A stretch of DNA of 64,000 nt. Source: Aristophania vespae (GTDB lineage: Bacteria; Pseudomonadota; Alphaproteobacteria; Acetobacterales; Acetobacteraceae). This document shows positions 54,886 through 63,689 of the stretch, one piece after another. The first letter of the stretch is position 1. Every line of letters begins with the position of its first letter. The stretch is from the NCBI RefSeq assembly GCF_009906835.1, contig NZ_CP047652.1:1171001-1235000 (forward strand). Direction: 5' to 3'. The notes below the pieces were generated by a model. That model was not told the DNA's origin, did no database searches, and saw only the letters and a program-made list of their open reading frames with translations. Position numbers and translations under genes: made by a program.

Positions 54886-56304
54886 CTAATGAAAAGACGA
54901 AGGCCCCTTTTGAGAGCCAAGCCCTTTCATCAGATTACCTAGTCCGCCAGCACCACCCGCGCCGCGCATTAAACCTGATAAGCCCATCTTGCTTACACGC
55001 TTCATCATGGTGGACATTTCATCAAACTGCTTCAACAGCCTGTTTACTTCTGGGACAGTCGTCCCCGAACCGGCTGCTATACGCTTTTTACGCGAGGCTT
55101 TAATAATACCTGGCGTTTTGCGTTCTTGTCGGGTCATAGAAGAGATAATTGCTTTGTGACGGTTAAAGATCGACGTATCAATATCTTTACCCTCAAGCTT
55201 CTCTTTTATTTTCCCCATTCCAGGCAACATGCCGAGAATACCTGATATAGAACCAAGTTTATTGATCTGATTGATTTGAGACACATAATCATCCAGATCA
55301 AATTTTCCGGCGAGCATTTTCTTCGCAACGCGTTCGCCTTCTTCTTGGTCTAACTGCTCTGAGGCTTTTTCAACCAAACCGGCAATATCACCAAGGCCTA
55401 ATATGCGCCCAGCTACACGCTCAGGATGGAATTCTTCCAAAGCATCCAGCTTTTCACCAGAACCTGTAAATTTAATAGGCGCGCCTGTTACTGCCTTCAT
55501 GGAAAGAGCCGCACCACCACGTGCATCACCATCCATACGACTCATAACAACACCAGATATACCGATCTGGTCCTTAAAGGCCTGGGCTGTATTTACCGCA
55601 TCCTGCCCTGTCATGGCATCAACAACCAGCAATGTTTCTGCCGGTCTGGAAACATCACGGACCTCACGCACCTCATTCATGAGGGCTTCATCGATAGCCA
55701 AACGGCCTGCTGTATCTAAAATAACAACATCAAAGCCCTCACGACGAGCTGCCTCTAAAGCTCGCTGTGCAATCTCAACAGGTTGTTGCCCGGCTATTAT
55801 AGGTAAAGAAGCAACGCGCCCTTCTGTCAAAAGAGCTGCCTGCTGAGCCAATTGCTGAAGCTGAAGCTGCGCTGCAGGGCGCTGGACGTCCAAACTGGCG
55901 AGCAGAATTTTTTTACGCTCACGTCCTGCCAGCCTTAAAGCGAGCTTACCGGCTGTTGTTGTTTTACCAGCCCCCTGCAACCCTACCATCAATAAAGGGA
56001 CGGGAGCAGAAGCAGCCATATTGAGAGGGGCTACGCCAGCCCCGCCCAAAGATTCGATCAGCGCGTCATTAACGATCTTAGCAACAGCTTGACCAGGAGA
56101 CACACCTTCAAGAATTTTTTCACCGACAGCTTTTTCTTTTACTTTAGCAACAAAAGAGCGCACTACAGGCAAGGCAACATCTGCTTCAAGCATAGCTAAG
56201 CGCACTTCACGCATAGCTTCCGAAACATCTGCTTCAGAGAGCTTCCCACCACGTGAGAGACCCTCGAAAACACGTGACATTCTGCTGGAGAGTTGCTCGA
56301 ACAT
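54886..56304 (-). CDS. ffh: Signal recognition particle protein Ffh (SRP54)
   Basis: GTPase of the bacterial SRP that, with 4.5S RNA, targets nascent membrane proteins. 472 residues: N domain; G domain with GLQGAGKTTTAGKLAL, DTAGRLAIDEALM, and SRMDGDARGGAALS; M domain with the Met/Gly-rich finger (GILGMLPGMGKIKEKL) and a Gly-rich C-terminus. It heads the long minus-strand run ffh-rpsP-rimM-trmD-rplS-leuCDB. No 4.5S RNA gene was recognised nearby. Confidence 0.97.
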   Translation of the reverse strand: MFEQLSSRMSRVFEGLSRGGKLSEADVSEAMREVRLAMLEADVALPVVRSFVAKVKEKAVGEKILEGVSPGQAVAKIVNDALIESLGGAGVAPLNMAASAPVPLLMVGLQGAGKTTTAGKLALRLAGRERKKILLASLDVQRPAAQLQLQQLAQQAALLTEGRVASLPIIAGQQPVEIAQRALEAARREGFDVVILDTAGRLAIDEALMNEVREVRDVSRPAETLLVVDAMTGQDAVNTAQAFKDQIGISGVVMSRMDGDARGGAALSMKAVTGAPIKFTGSGEKLDALEEFHPERVAGRILGLGDIAGLVEKASEQLDQEEGERVAKKMLAGKFDLDDYVSQINQINKLGSISGILGMLPGMGKIKEKLEGKDIDTSIFNRHKAIISSMTRQERKTPGIIKASRKKRIAAGSGTTVPEVNRLLKQFDEMSTMMKRVSKMGLSGLMRGAGGAGGLGNLMKGLGSQKGPSSFH

Positions 56305-56406
56305 GAATTAACCCTTACCCCATGACAAACGCGCCACTGCGCGAACCCTCGCGGAGTGACGTGTCCGAAAACTAGATATGAGCAATAATGATAGAAAAGT
56401 TTTTGG

Positions 56407-56428
56407 TCAAGTGTTAATTATCACTTGA
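56407..56428. repeat. Inverted repeat between ffh and tRNA-Ser
   Basis: TCAAGTG (56407-56413) faces CACTTGA (56422-56428) over an 8-nt AT spacer, in the gap between divergent ffh and tRNA-Ser. The right arm contains the TTGACG (56425-56430) that could be the -35 of the tRNA-Ser promoter, with a weak TATG-type -10 17-19 nt further on. It may be an operator overlapping that promoter. Confidence 0.5.
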
Positions 56429-56474
56429 CGTGGTGCTCATTTTGGGGTTTATGCAGTTCCACTCCTTGAGAGCA

Positions 56475-56565
56475 GGAGAGGTGGCCGAGTGGTTTAAGGC
56501 AGCGGTCTTGAAAACCGCCATACGTTAATAGCGTATCGTGGGTTCGAATCCCACCCTCTCCGCCA
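56475..56565 (+). tRNA. tRNA-Ser (anticodon TGA)
   Basis: Class II tRNA with acceptor GGAGAGG/CCTCTCC, anticodon loop CTTGAAA, a long variable arm (CATACGTTAATAGCGTATCG), T arm GGTTCGAATCC, discriminator G and encoded CCA. Confidence 0.97.
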
Positions 56566-57401
56566 AGGCGGATTCTTAAATAATCATAATGCTAAGAAAC
56601 CGAGCTTAGCACTGATATTCATCAATATAACTATTGCCTCTTGAATTGTTGCAACAAGCCAATTGATATCTGTAATTTTTTTCTTGGACAATTTTTCATC
56701 TTCATCCCAAGGTTTAGACCAGAACCTGAAATAAATAATATTAGTATGGCCGGAATTCACCAAGTATTCTTATAGTAATTTTTGTGTAATAACCCTGCCT
56801 TGAATCATCAGTAATCATATTCAGGACTGACTGAAATAATGTGCCTGATCTTTAGGTATTATGCTTAGAACGTATTAGCCAATATAAGCAGCAGGATTCT
56901 AAACAAACTTAAGATAAGTATCGCTAAAATTAAATTTTAAATCGTTTTGTTAGACTTGCAATAATATCTCATATTCAAAATAATCCATTCTCCCATAAAT
57001 TGGCTAGTCTGTGTTACGACCTGCCAATATTGGATAGCCTATGCCTTTTAATAAGTTATAAAGTGCATTAAAATTGTAGTTTCATTGCGAATAATTAAAT
57101 TTATATTTCAATAAAAGAATTCTTTATAATTTACTGCTTAGTTTTTTTAGTGGCGCTCATATGAAGTTAACCAGGTCAAATACTTTCTCACATCAAAAGA
57201 ATTATATATGACTTGCCGCTATTGCATAGTTTATTTCTTATATATTGATAATCTTCGTTTAGAGTAATATATAATCTTACAAAACTATTTTGCAATTTTT
57301 CTATACAGAAAGTAGGGTTATAAATGCATAGTGTGCATAATTAATATTTGCAAAAAATCGTAAAAATTTAACTTAAATCCATTTTATTATTACCATTATA
57401 C
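56566..57401. other. AT-rich intergenic region
   Basis: About 840 nt without a credible gene or RNA on either strand. No clear terminator directly after tRNA-Ser was found. The last part before 57402 is very AT-rich. Confidence 0.6.
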
Positions 57402-57452
57402 ATAAAATGCAGTTCAAATTTCAAAAAAAGAAAAATCTGAACTGCATTTTAT
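57402..57452 (-). terminator. 15-bp inverted repeat, probable terminator of the DsbA-like gene
   Basis: ATAAAATGCAGTTCA (57402-57416) and TGAACTGCATTTTAT (57438-57452) are perfectly complementary with a 21-nt loop. It begins 27 nt after the minus-strand stop at 57479. The stem itself ends in an A/T tract, so it can act as a terminator, though the loop is long. Confidence 0.65.
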
Positions 57453-57478
57453 AAAGATGGTATAAAAATATTTAAATC

Positions 57479-58057
57479 TTAACTCAGCTTATTTTTTAAC
57501 TCCGCACGTACACGCTCTACCCACTCAGAAATGTCTTCACCACTACTAAAGCGATTGTCAATCAACCCATTAACCATAAAGGTTGGAGAAACATGAATCC
57601 CGTTTTGGCGTGCAAATTTTGCATAACGCTTCAAGGAAGCTGTCACGTCTTGAGATTTAAAGGCTTCTTGTAAAGATAGGCCACTATATTGTTCTACACG
57701 GCGAACAATATCGTTTGGTGTTGCCTCCATATTTGGCCCCGAGGCATGATCTTTAAACTCAAATTCCTCGCGATGCTGTCCTATAATCTCTAGTACATGC
57801 CACGCTTTGTTTTTACCATCAGGTAACGTTGCCGCTGCTAAAATAGAACGCATGATAACGGGCGAAAATAAGTGCCAAGGCTGAGAATGAAGATGCAGCT
57901 CGACCATGACATTGCTTTCGCCAACTTCAGAAAGAAATGGCTTAATTTTGCCAAGCGTTCGGACGCAAAAAGGGCATGTAGGCTCAATAAATATATCAAG
58001 TTTAAGAGGGCCTGTGCCCCATATTAAAGACACAGGTTTAGTCGCTCTATTTGCCAT
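57479..58057 (-). CDS. DsbA-like thioredoxin-fold protein
   Basis: 192 residues with the redox motif CPFC near residue 34 in FIEPTCPFCVRTL and the cis-Pro loop VSPTFMVNG near residue 156, the layout of DsbA-type thioredoxin-fold domains (also seen in protein-disulphide oxidoreductases and HCCA isomerase). No signal peptide is visible, so it is likely cytoplasmic rather than a periplasmic DsbA. The substrate is unknown. It lies 60 nt after the RhlE-type helicase on the same strand. Confidence 0.83.
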   Translation of the reverse strand: MANRATKPVSLIWGTGPLKLDIFIEPTCPFCVRTLGKIKPFLSEVGESNVMVELHLHSQPWHLFSPVIMRSILAAATLPDGKNKAWHVLEIIGQHREEFEFKDHASGPNMEATPNDIVRRVEQYSGLSLQEAFKSQDVTASLKRYAKFARQNGIHVSPTFMVNGLIDNRFSSGEDISEWVERVRAELKNKLS

Positions 58058-58117
58058 GACATTTCTCCTTTTCTCTTAGAAAAGATAAAACGCCTTTTAC
58101 AAACTGTCACGCAGAGT

Positions 58118-59410
58118 TTAGCGAGAAAATTTTCTCTGCCTGTTATGAGACATAGTTTTTTTTGGCTGTTTAGTAGAGCCATTCCCTTTTGGCCGACGTC
58201 CCCCAGAAGATCCTCTTGTATTTCGTCGTCCACCTCCCAAAACTGGGGGGCGCTGAGTCGAAAGTCGAGCTTCTTCTGAGTGATAAGGATGGTCTGTAAT
58301 AGCAGGAACATCTTTACCAATACGATTTTCGATGTCTTTCAACCATGCTCTCTGCTCGGCATCACACAAAGAAATGGCCCAACCATCACGCCCTGCACGA
58401 GCTGTACGGCCAATACGATGAACATATGACTCTGGCACATTGGGCAAATCATAGTTAAAGACGTGAGAAACATCGTCAACGTCAATTCCGCGTGCAGCAA
58501 TATCTGTTGCTACAAGAACACGCACGTTACCATCCCTAAAGCCGCCCATGGCACGTTCACGAGCACCCTGTGACTTATTCCCATGAATAGCCGCTGCACT
58601 AATTCCATTATCATTAAGATAATCAGCGACTTTATTAGCCTCGTGCTTCATGAGTGTAAAAACTACAGCACGTTCAACTTTATCATTATCAACCAGCATT
58701 AAAAGAGCAGGTTTTTTCTGCTCTGCTTTTACAAAAAGCACAGCCTGCCGAATACGATCTACCGTGCTAGATTCGGGTGTTACTTGAACAAGAGCAGGAT
58801 CATTGAGCAGAGAATGTGCCAACTCCGAAATAGAATTGGGCATTGTTGCCGAGAAAAGCAGCGTTTGACGCTTTGCTGGAAGTTTAGCAATCACTTTTCG
58901 AATGTCGTGGATAAAACCCATATCCAACATACGATCAGCTTCATCCAACACTACAAATTCCGGTGTAGAAAGATCAATATAGCCCTGAGATACTAAATCC
59001 AGTAAACGCCCAGGAGCAGCTACCAGCACATCAACCCCCCGCTTCATGGCTTCTACCTGGCGATTTTGACCTACACCACCAAAGATAACGGCATGACGGA
59101 AATTCATATAGCGGGCATAAGCAGAGAAACTTGCATCTATTTGTGCAGCAAGTTCCCGCGTAGGCGCAAGAACGAGCGCGCGCATACCTTTAGGGGAAGG
59201 CCGTTTAGGATTTGATAAAATATGGTGCAAAATTGGCAGGGCAAAAGCCGCTGTTTTACCTGTTCCGGTTTGTGCCAATCCTAACAAGTCACGCTTCTTT
59301 AGAAGGTGCGGAATTGATTCTTCCTGAATAGGGGTGGGCTGCGTATAGCCCTCATCAATAAGGGCCTTCAAAATAGGTTCTGCGAGACCGAGTTCCGCAA
59401 AATTGGCCAT
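58118..59410 (-). CDS. rhlE: DEAD-box RNA helicase, RhlE type
   Basis: ATP-dependent RNA helicase with Q motif FAELGLAEPILKAL, Walker A AQTGTGKTAAFAL, DEAD in VVLDEADRMLDMGF, SAT, and the C-terminal HRIGRTARAGRDG. It is 430 residues with a basic Gly/Arg-rich tail (GGGRRNTRGSSGGRRPKG) that probably binds RNA. RhlE versus other DEAD-box subgroups is judged from overall shape only. Start ATG behind GGAGAT. A strong inverted repeat lies 53 nt upstream. Confidence 0.9.
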   Translation of the reverse strand: MANFAELGLAEPILKALIDEGYTQPTPIQEESIPHLLKKRDLLGLAQTGTGKTAAFALPILHHILSNPKRPSPKGMRALVLAPTRELAAQIDASFSAYARYMNFRHAVIFGGVGQNRQVEAMKRGVDVLVAAPGRLLDLVSQGYIDLSTPEFVVLDEADRMLDMGFIHDIRKVIAKLPAKRQTLLFSATMPNSISELAHSLLNDPALVQVTPESSTVDRIRQAVLFVKAEQKKPALLMLVDNDKVERAVVFTLMKHEANKVADYLNDNGISAAAIHGNKSQGARERAMGGFRDGNVRVLVATDIAARGIDVDDVSHVFNYDLPNVPESYVHRIGRTARAGRDGWAISLCDAEQRAWLKDIENRIGKDVPAITDHPYHSEEARLSTQRPPVLGGGRRNTRGSSGGRRPKGNGSTKQPKKTMSHNRQRKFSR

Positions 59411-59462
59411 ATTATCTCCTTTGTAAGCGTTACCTGATCACGAAACCTAACGACGAGAAAGT

Positions 59463-59489
59463 TAAATAGTACTCAAGCAGTACTATTTA
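59463..59489. repeat. Perfect 11-bp inverted repeat upstream of rhlE
   Basis: TAAATAGTACT (59463-59473) is complementary to AGTACTATTTA (59479-59489), with a 5-nt CAAGC loop. It is 53-79 nt upstream of the rhlE start and lacks a T tract, so an operator or a leader-RNA hairpin is more likely than a terminator. Confidence 0.65.
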
Positions 59490-59913
59490 CTTGGCATGCC
59501 TTAACACGGAACACAAGAGTAAGTGAGGGATTTTTTAACGTTTGTCACTTTTGCATAAAAAAGGGCTAAGTGAGTTTTAATCTGTCACTATAAATATGTC
59601 TGCTAAACTCAAAATAATTTAATTTCGCGATTTTATTTAAAAACAAGTACCAAAATTTATATCTGGGACGAGATTAATTTTGCCAATCTCACATAGATGA
59701 CCAGCTCATCAATTTTAGGTAAATTAATATTTTTTTAAACTTTTGTAAAATTAAAACTACTCTTAAGGCACAATTATACCTTGCAGTGGTAATTATCGCC
59801 CTTATTGCAACATTCTCTGTTCTTTAAACCACGATTTTATTACAGTATCTCACCATATAGTTTTAGCGACATATTGCCCTATATATCGCTTTATATGCGT
59901 TTTTTAAAAAGCT
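59490..59913. other. AT-rich intergenic region
   Basis: About 420 nt between the rhlE leader and the convergent-facing end of metW, without a convincing gene. An 84-codon plus-strand frame at 59805-60059 mostly overlaps metW in antisense and is not accepted. Confidence 0.55.
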
Positions 59914-60513
59914 CTAGGCTTTTCTTAAAAGAAACAGTGCTTGTTCACCAAAGAGATTGGCCAAACGAATTGAGCGATGCCACGGTAATGAGCAGCCATC
60001 TTCTTTTACAGCGAGCCATTTTTCAACTTTATAATTTTCAGCTTCACACAAGGCCATAAAATCATAAATTGTGCATGGGTGAATATTGGGCGTTATATAC
60101 CAGGGTGTATTCCATACTGGTGTCATTGGCATACGACCTGTATGTAATAACTGCCATCTTAAGCGCCAGTGACCAAAATTGGGAAAAGAAACGACGGCGT
60201 ATCGTCCAATTCTTAAAAGTTGTTTTAAAACCTCTCTTGGTTTTTCGACTGCCTGTAATGTGCGCTGCAAAACAACGTAGTCAAAAGTATGGGCCGGATA
60301 ATCTGCAAGGTCATGATCTGCATCACCTTGGATTACAGGTAAACCATGAGCAACAGATTGTGTCACAGAGCGCATATCAATTTCTATGCCCTGGGCTTCA
60401 CAGCCCTTATGGTTGAACAGATAGTCAATAAGATGTCCATCACCACTTCCAACATCCAAAACCCGGCTGCCATGAGGGATCATATCGGCTATAAGTTGTT
60501 GATCAACCCGCAT
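59914..60513 (-). CDS. metW: Methionine biosynthesis methyltransferase-like protein MetW
   Basis: SAM-dependent methyltransferase-fold protein of 199 residues that pairs with MetX in many alphaproteobacteria. The SAM site is [15 protein letters not shown], followed by the [16 protein letters not shown] acidic segment. It overlaps metX by 11 nt, consistent with the conserved metX-metW pair and cotranslation. It may modulate homoserine acylation; its exact activity is not well established. Confidence 0.93.
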   Translation of the reverse strand: MRVDQQLIADMIPHGSRVLDVGSGDGHLIDYLFNHKGCEAQGIEIDMRSVTQSVAHGLPVIQGDADHDLADYPAHTFDYVVLQRTLQAVEKPREVLKQLLRIGRYAVVSFPNFGHWRLRWQLLHTGRMPMTPVWNTPWYITPNIHPCTIYDFMALCEAENYKVEKWLAVKEDGCSLPWHRSIRLANLFGEQALFLLRKA

Positions 60514-61654
60514 GATAAGTCTCTTTCAGCCCTGCATGAGCAGCTGCACCTCTGAGGAATCCCCTCATTGTACGGTCAAAGTCTGGTTCTTCCAACAAAA
60601 ATGCATCATGACCACGATCTGTTTCAATTTCTACAAAAGAAACATTGGCTCCGGCACGATTAAGAGCACGTACAAGCTGGCGAGATTGCATGGTTGAAAA
60701 AAGCCAATCAGAACTAAAAGAAATTACGCAAAATCTTGTAGAAGACCAACGAAATATCTCGGCAAGATCAGCATTATGATCGGCTGCAAGATCAAAATAA
60801 TCCATGGCCCGGGAAATTGTTAGATATGAATTAGCATCAAAACGCTTTACAAAGCTTGAACCCTGATGCCTTAAATAGCTTTCAACTTCAAACATGCCGT
60901 CAAATAATAACGGCAAATCATTTTCTTTTGCAGGGACCGAATTTTGCCTCATGCGGCGCCCAAACTTACGAGTCAAAGCCTCTTCAGATAAATAAGTAAT
61001 ATGAGCCATCATACGTGCCACCCCTAAGCCACGAGCTGGCAGTGTGTTATGAACCCTATATTTACCGCCATGCCATTCAGGATCGGCAAAAATAGCCTGG
61101 CGACTGACTTCATTAAAAGCGATATTCTGAGCAGATTGATAAGGTGCGGTCGCTATAGGCATCGCGGCAAAAACACGTTCGGGATAATTTGCTGCCCAAG
61201 AAAGAACTTGCATCCCTCCCATAGAACCACCAATCACAGCAAATAAACGTTTAATATTAAAGTGGTCTATGAGTTTAGCCTGAGCAGCCGTAATATCGTG
61301 CATAGTAATTGCCGGAAAATCATTATCCCATGGCTGACCGGTCTCTCTACATATGGAAAGTGAACCGGTAGACCCCATGCACCCCCCTAAAACATTACTA
61401 CAAATGACAAAAAAACGATTTGTATCAATGGGAAGTCCAGGCCCTACCATTCTAGCCCACCACCCTGGTTTATTGGTTATAGGGTGTGGATCAGCAACAT
61501 ATTGGTCACCTGTGAGCGCATGACAAATTAAAATGGCATTATCACGATCAGGCGAAAGAGTACCGTATGTTTGATAAGCAATATCAAGCGGCGCTAACAT
61601 TTGCCCACATTGAAGTTCTAATCCCTCTTCGTGGGTATAAATCTGATGGCTCAA
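60503..61654 (-). CDS. metX: Homoserine O-acetyltransferase MetX
   Basis: Alpha/beta-hydrolase acetylating (or succinylating) homoserine at the entry to methionine synthesis. The nucleophile elbow [12 protein letters not shown], acid-loop [10 protein letters not shown], and catalytic His in [10 protein letters not shown] are all seen. 383 residues. The start is TTG at 61654 with GAGGT 7 nt upstream ([14 protein letters not shown]). No SAM-II-type riboswitch was recognised in the short leader. Confidence 0.95.
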   Translation of the reverse strand: MSHQIYTHEEGLELQCGQMLAPLDIAYQTYGTLSPDRDNAILICHALTGDQYVADPHPITNKPGWWARMVGPGLPIDTNRFFVICSNVLGGCMGSTGSLSICRETGQPWDNDFPAITMHDITAAQAKLIDHFNIKRLFAVIGGSMGGMQVLSWAANYPERVFAAMPIATAPYQSAQNIAFNEVSRQAIFADPEWHGGKYRVHNTLPARGLGVARMMAHITYLSEEALTRKFGRRMRQNSVPAKENDLPLLFDGMFEVESYLRHQGSSFVKRFDANSYLTISRAMDYFDLAADHNADLAEIFRWSSTRFCVISFSSDWLFSTMQSRQLVRALNRAGANVSFVEIETDRGHDAFLLEEPDFDRTMRGFLRGAAAHAGLKETYHAG

Positions 61655-61728
61655 ACGAGTTACCTCTTTCTCTCGGCTCAGTAATTACCTTTCATTTCTA
61701 AATAAGATTACTTTATTGGCAAGAGCTT

Positions 61729-62181
61729 TCATTCTGCTGCATATAACATTGTGTTTGCACTTTGCTCAGAAACATCCATTTTGAACACAATATTTTGACC
61801 ACTATAAATTTCTTTTTTATTTTGTAACCAAAGACCTTTAAGCGCTAAAATGGCACTTAAATTTTCTAAAATTACATTTTCATAAGATCGAACCAGAAAT
61901 TGATTATTAGCTAGCTGTATATGTCGCAGAATTGTAATAAAATTTATTTCCAAGTCATTACAGTAACAACAACTAGGATCATTAAAACTATCAATAGTAA
62001 TATTCTTAGATAATTTTATTAGTTCTAAGGCTTCAGGACCCAAAAAAGAGACCATGGAAGATTGTGATTTAACCGTCATATTGGGCGTATAAAATAAGTG
62101 CCTTAAACACCACAGAGCCATCCGCTCTTCAAATGTCAGCCGAAAATAATCAAATCTTTCGTTTAAATGAATAATCTTCAT
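61729..62181 (-). CDS. Unknown protein, 150 residues, with CCYC cluster
   Basis: No family recognised. Mostly helical with a Leu/Ile-rich core; a CCYC cluster near residues 70-73 could bind metal. No signal peptide. The start ATG at 62181 has only a weak ribosome site (AGGGTG). A palindrome resembling a Fur box lies 36-56 nt upstream, which hints at iron-linked control. It stands alone between metX and a nitroreductase. The codon pattern and absence of in-frame stops favour real coding, but function is unknown. Confidence 0.65.
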   Translation of the reverse strand: MKIIHLNERFDYFRLTFEERMALWCLRHLFYTPNMTVKSQSSMVSFLGPEALELIKLSKNITIDSFNDPSCCYCNDLEINFITILRHIQLANNQFLVRSYENVILENLSAILALKGLWLQNKKEIYSGQNIVFKMDVSEQSANTMLYAAE

Positions 62182-62216
62182 AAGGAATCACCCTATCTTT
62201 GATGATCCTCTACTCT

Positions 62217-62237
62217 AAATGAGAACAACTCTCATTT
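62217..62237. promoter_or_regulatory. Fur-box-like palindrome upstream of the 150-residue gene
   Basis: AAATGAGAACAACTCTCATTT is an 8-bp perfect palindrome around a 5-nt centre. It differs from an ideal AAATGAGAATNATTCTCATTT-type iron box at two central bases. It lies 36-56 nt before the minus-strand ATG at 62181, where a repressor could block the promoter. Fur versus another dimeric regulator cannot be told. Confidence 0.55.
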
Positions 62238-62258
62238 GCAACATATTAAATGTGTTTT

Positions 62259-62297
62259 AGAAAAGGAAGGATGAGCTTTAAACCTCTATCCTTCCTT
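62259..62297 (-). terminator. Rho-independent terminator after the nitroreductase
   Basis: AAGGAAGGAT (62263-62272) pairs with ATCCTTCCTT (62288-62297) over a 15-nt loop; on the minus strand the stem is followed by TTTTC. It starts 13 nt beyond the stop of the nitroreductase gene. Confidence 0.75.
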
Positions 62298-62309
62298 GAA
62301 AATTACAAA

Positions 62310-62960
62310 TTAGGCGCGGGAAAATATTATATCTTGTGGAAGGCGTGATTTTGGCAGTTTTGCATTAAAGTCACCTTCGGCATGATAGCCAAGTGTAACG
62401 ATTACGCAAGGTGTCAAACCCTTGGCTTTCAAATCAAATTCTTGAGAAAGAATATCAACATCAAAGCCCTCAATCGGCGTAGCATCTACCCCTAATAGAC
62501 CTGCCGACAGTAGTAAAAAACCCAAAGCAAGATAAACTTGTTTTTGGTTCCAGACAGCTATGTCATGTTCTTTTTCGTGCAAAGATAAAAAGGCTTGCCG
62601 CCCTTGCTTTGCCCTATTAACTGCCTCTTCATTTGGTAAGCGGCCGTCTTTTTTTTCTTGATCTAATAAGGACTGAAAATAATCTTCAGATAAATTATTC
62701 CGTGCGCAAAGTACTATGGAATGAGAAGCTTCAATTATTTTTCCATGATTAAACTGGTACATATTGCTAGTTGATCTAGCAATTCTCTTTTTGCCTTTTT
62801 CGTCATCAGCGACAATGAAATGCCAAGGCTGATTATTTAAAGATGACGGGCTTAATTGCAAAGATTGTAAAAGTTTTGCCACAATGTCAGGCGGCAATGA
62901 TTTATTTACGTCATAAGACTTGGCAGAGTAACGAGATTGTAAGGTATTTTGTAACGTCAT
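62310..62960 (-). CDS. NfsB/NfnB-like nitroreductase
   Basis: FMN-dependent NAD(P)H oxidoreductase of the nitroreductase family, 216 residues. The conserved N-terminal RYSAKSYDVNKSLP and FMN-binding SPSSLNNQPWHFIVAD resemble E. coli NfsB, as does LGVDATPIEGFD near the end. Physiological substrate unknown; such enzymes reduce quinones, nitro compounds or flavins. Single gene with its own terminator. Confidence 0.88.
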   Translation of the reverse strand: MTLQNTLQSRYSAKSYDVNKSLPPDIVAKLLQSLQLSPSSLNNQPWHFIVADDEKGKKRIARSTSNMYQFNHGKIIEASHSIVLCARNNLSEDYFQSLLDQEKKDGRLPNEEAVNRAKQGRQAFLSLHEKEHDIAVWNQKQVYLALGFLLLSAGLLGVDATPIEGFDVDILSQEFDLKAKGLTPCVIVTLGYHAEGDFNAKLPKSRLPQDIIFSRA

Positions 62961-63366
62961 AGATCACTCATTTAGGCAATTGGTTATAATTAAAACTAAC
63001 AGGAAAAATGTTTTAAAGAGAAGTCTTTAAAAAAGAGCAACAGAGCGCCATGGTGATCTTGAGATAAGCAGCTTTAATGCAAACAATAAATTTAGGGACT
63101 TATTTTTCTAAAAAGGATCAGAGCTTTAGAGGCGCGTTGACCTCGAAAATGGAACGTAACTATATAATGAAACGGTAGTAAGGAAATTATTTTTTTAATT
63201 ACAATCCCAACCCGGAGATATAATTTTAGTGATATGTGCTATGGGAGGTATTGTGTAATTTTTATATTTTTATACGGAAGTATTTTATTGGAAGTATATA
63301 TAGATTGATAATAAGAGAGAGAGTAACAGATCATATAGATATGAGATAGGAATCTGTCAGAGCTAT
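62961..63366. other. Intergenic region before the rRNA operon end
   Basis: About 400 nt with no accepted gene. It holds a promoter-like sequence on the plus strand (listed separately). A terminator for the rRNA operon would be expected here, but none is clear by eye. Confidence 0.5.
63137..63168 (+). promoter_or_regulatory. Sigma-70-like promoter pointing toward the rRNA operon end
   Basis: TTGACC (63137-63142) and TATATA (63161-63166, 18-nt spacing) or TATAAT (63163-63168, 20-nt spacing). It points into the tRNA-fMet antisense strand, with no gene ahead on the plus strand. Confidence 0.4.
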
Positions 63367-63443
<77 letters not shown>

Positions 63444-63473
63444 GGGGTGGGTAAAGAGTTGGGTGAGCGAGGG

Positions 63474-63591
63474 GACCTGGCGGCGACCGACTTTTCCGCA
63501 CCTTAAGGTGCAGTATCATAGGCGCTAAGGGTTTTTACGGCCGAGTTCGGGATGGGATCGGGTCTAATCCCCTTGCCATAGCCACCAGGTC
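63474..63591 (-). rRNA. rrf: 5S ribosomal RNA
   Basis: About 118 nt with terminal stem GACCTGG/CCAGGTC and the conserved CCCGATCCCATCCCGAACTC and GCGCCTATGATACTGC segments on the minus strand. It lies between 23S and tRNA-fMet. Ends are placed by the terminal helix. Confidence 0.95.
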
Positions 63592-63689
63592 TTCCCGCTC
63601 ACCCTAACAAAGTTAGGTCTGAGGAGAAGTTGTTAGTGTGTTTTTGAGTAAAAGATGACTGTGCATGTGTTTTGATGTGTGAGAGATAT

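Noticed and set aside
61655..61728. Possible SAM-II-type riboswitch upstream of metX
   Set aside because: Alphaproteobacterial metX genes often carry one, but the short leader shows none of the conserved pseudoknot sequence and there is little room for it.
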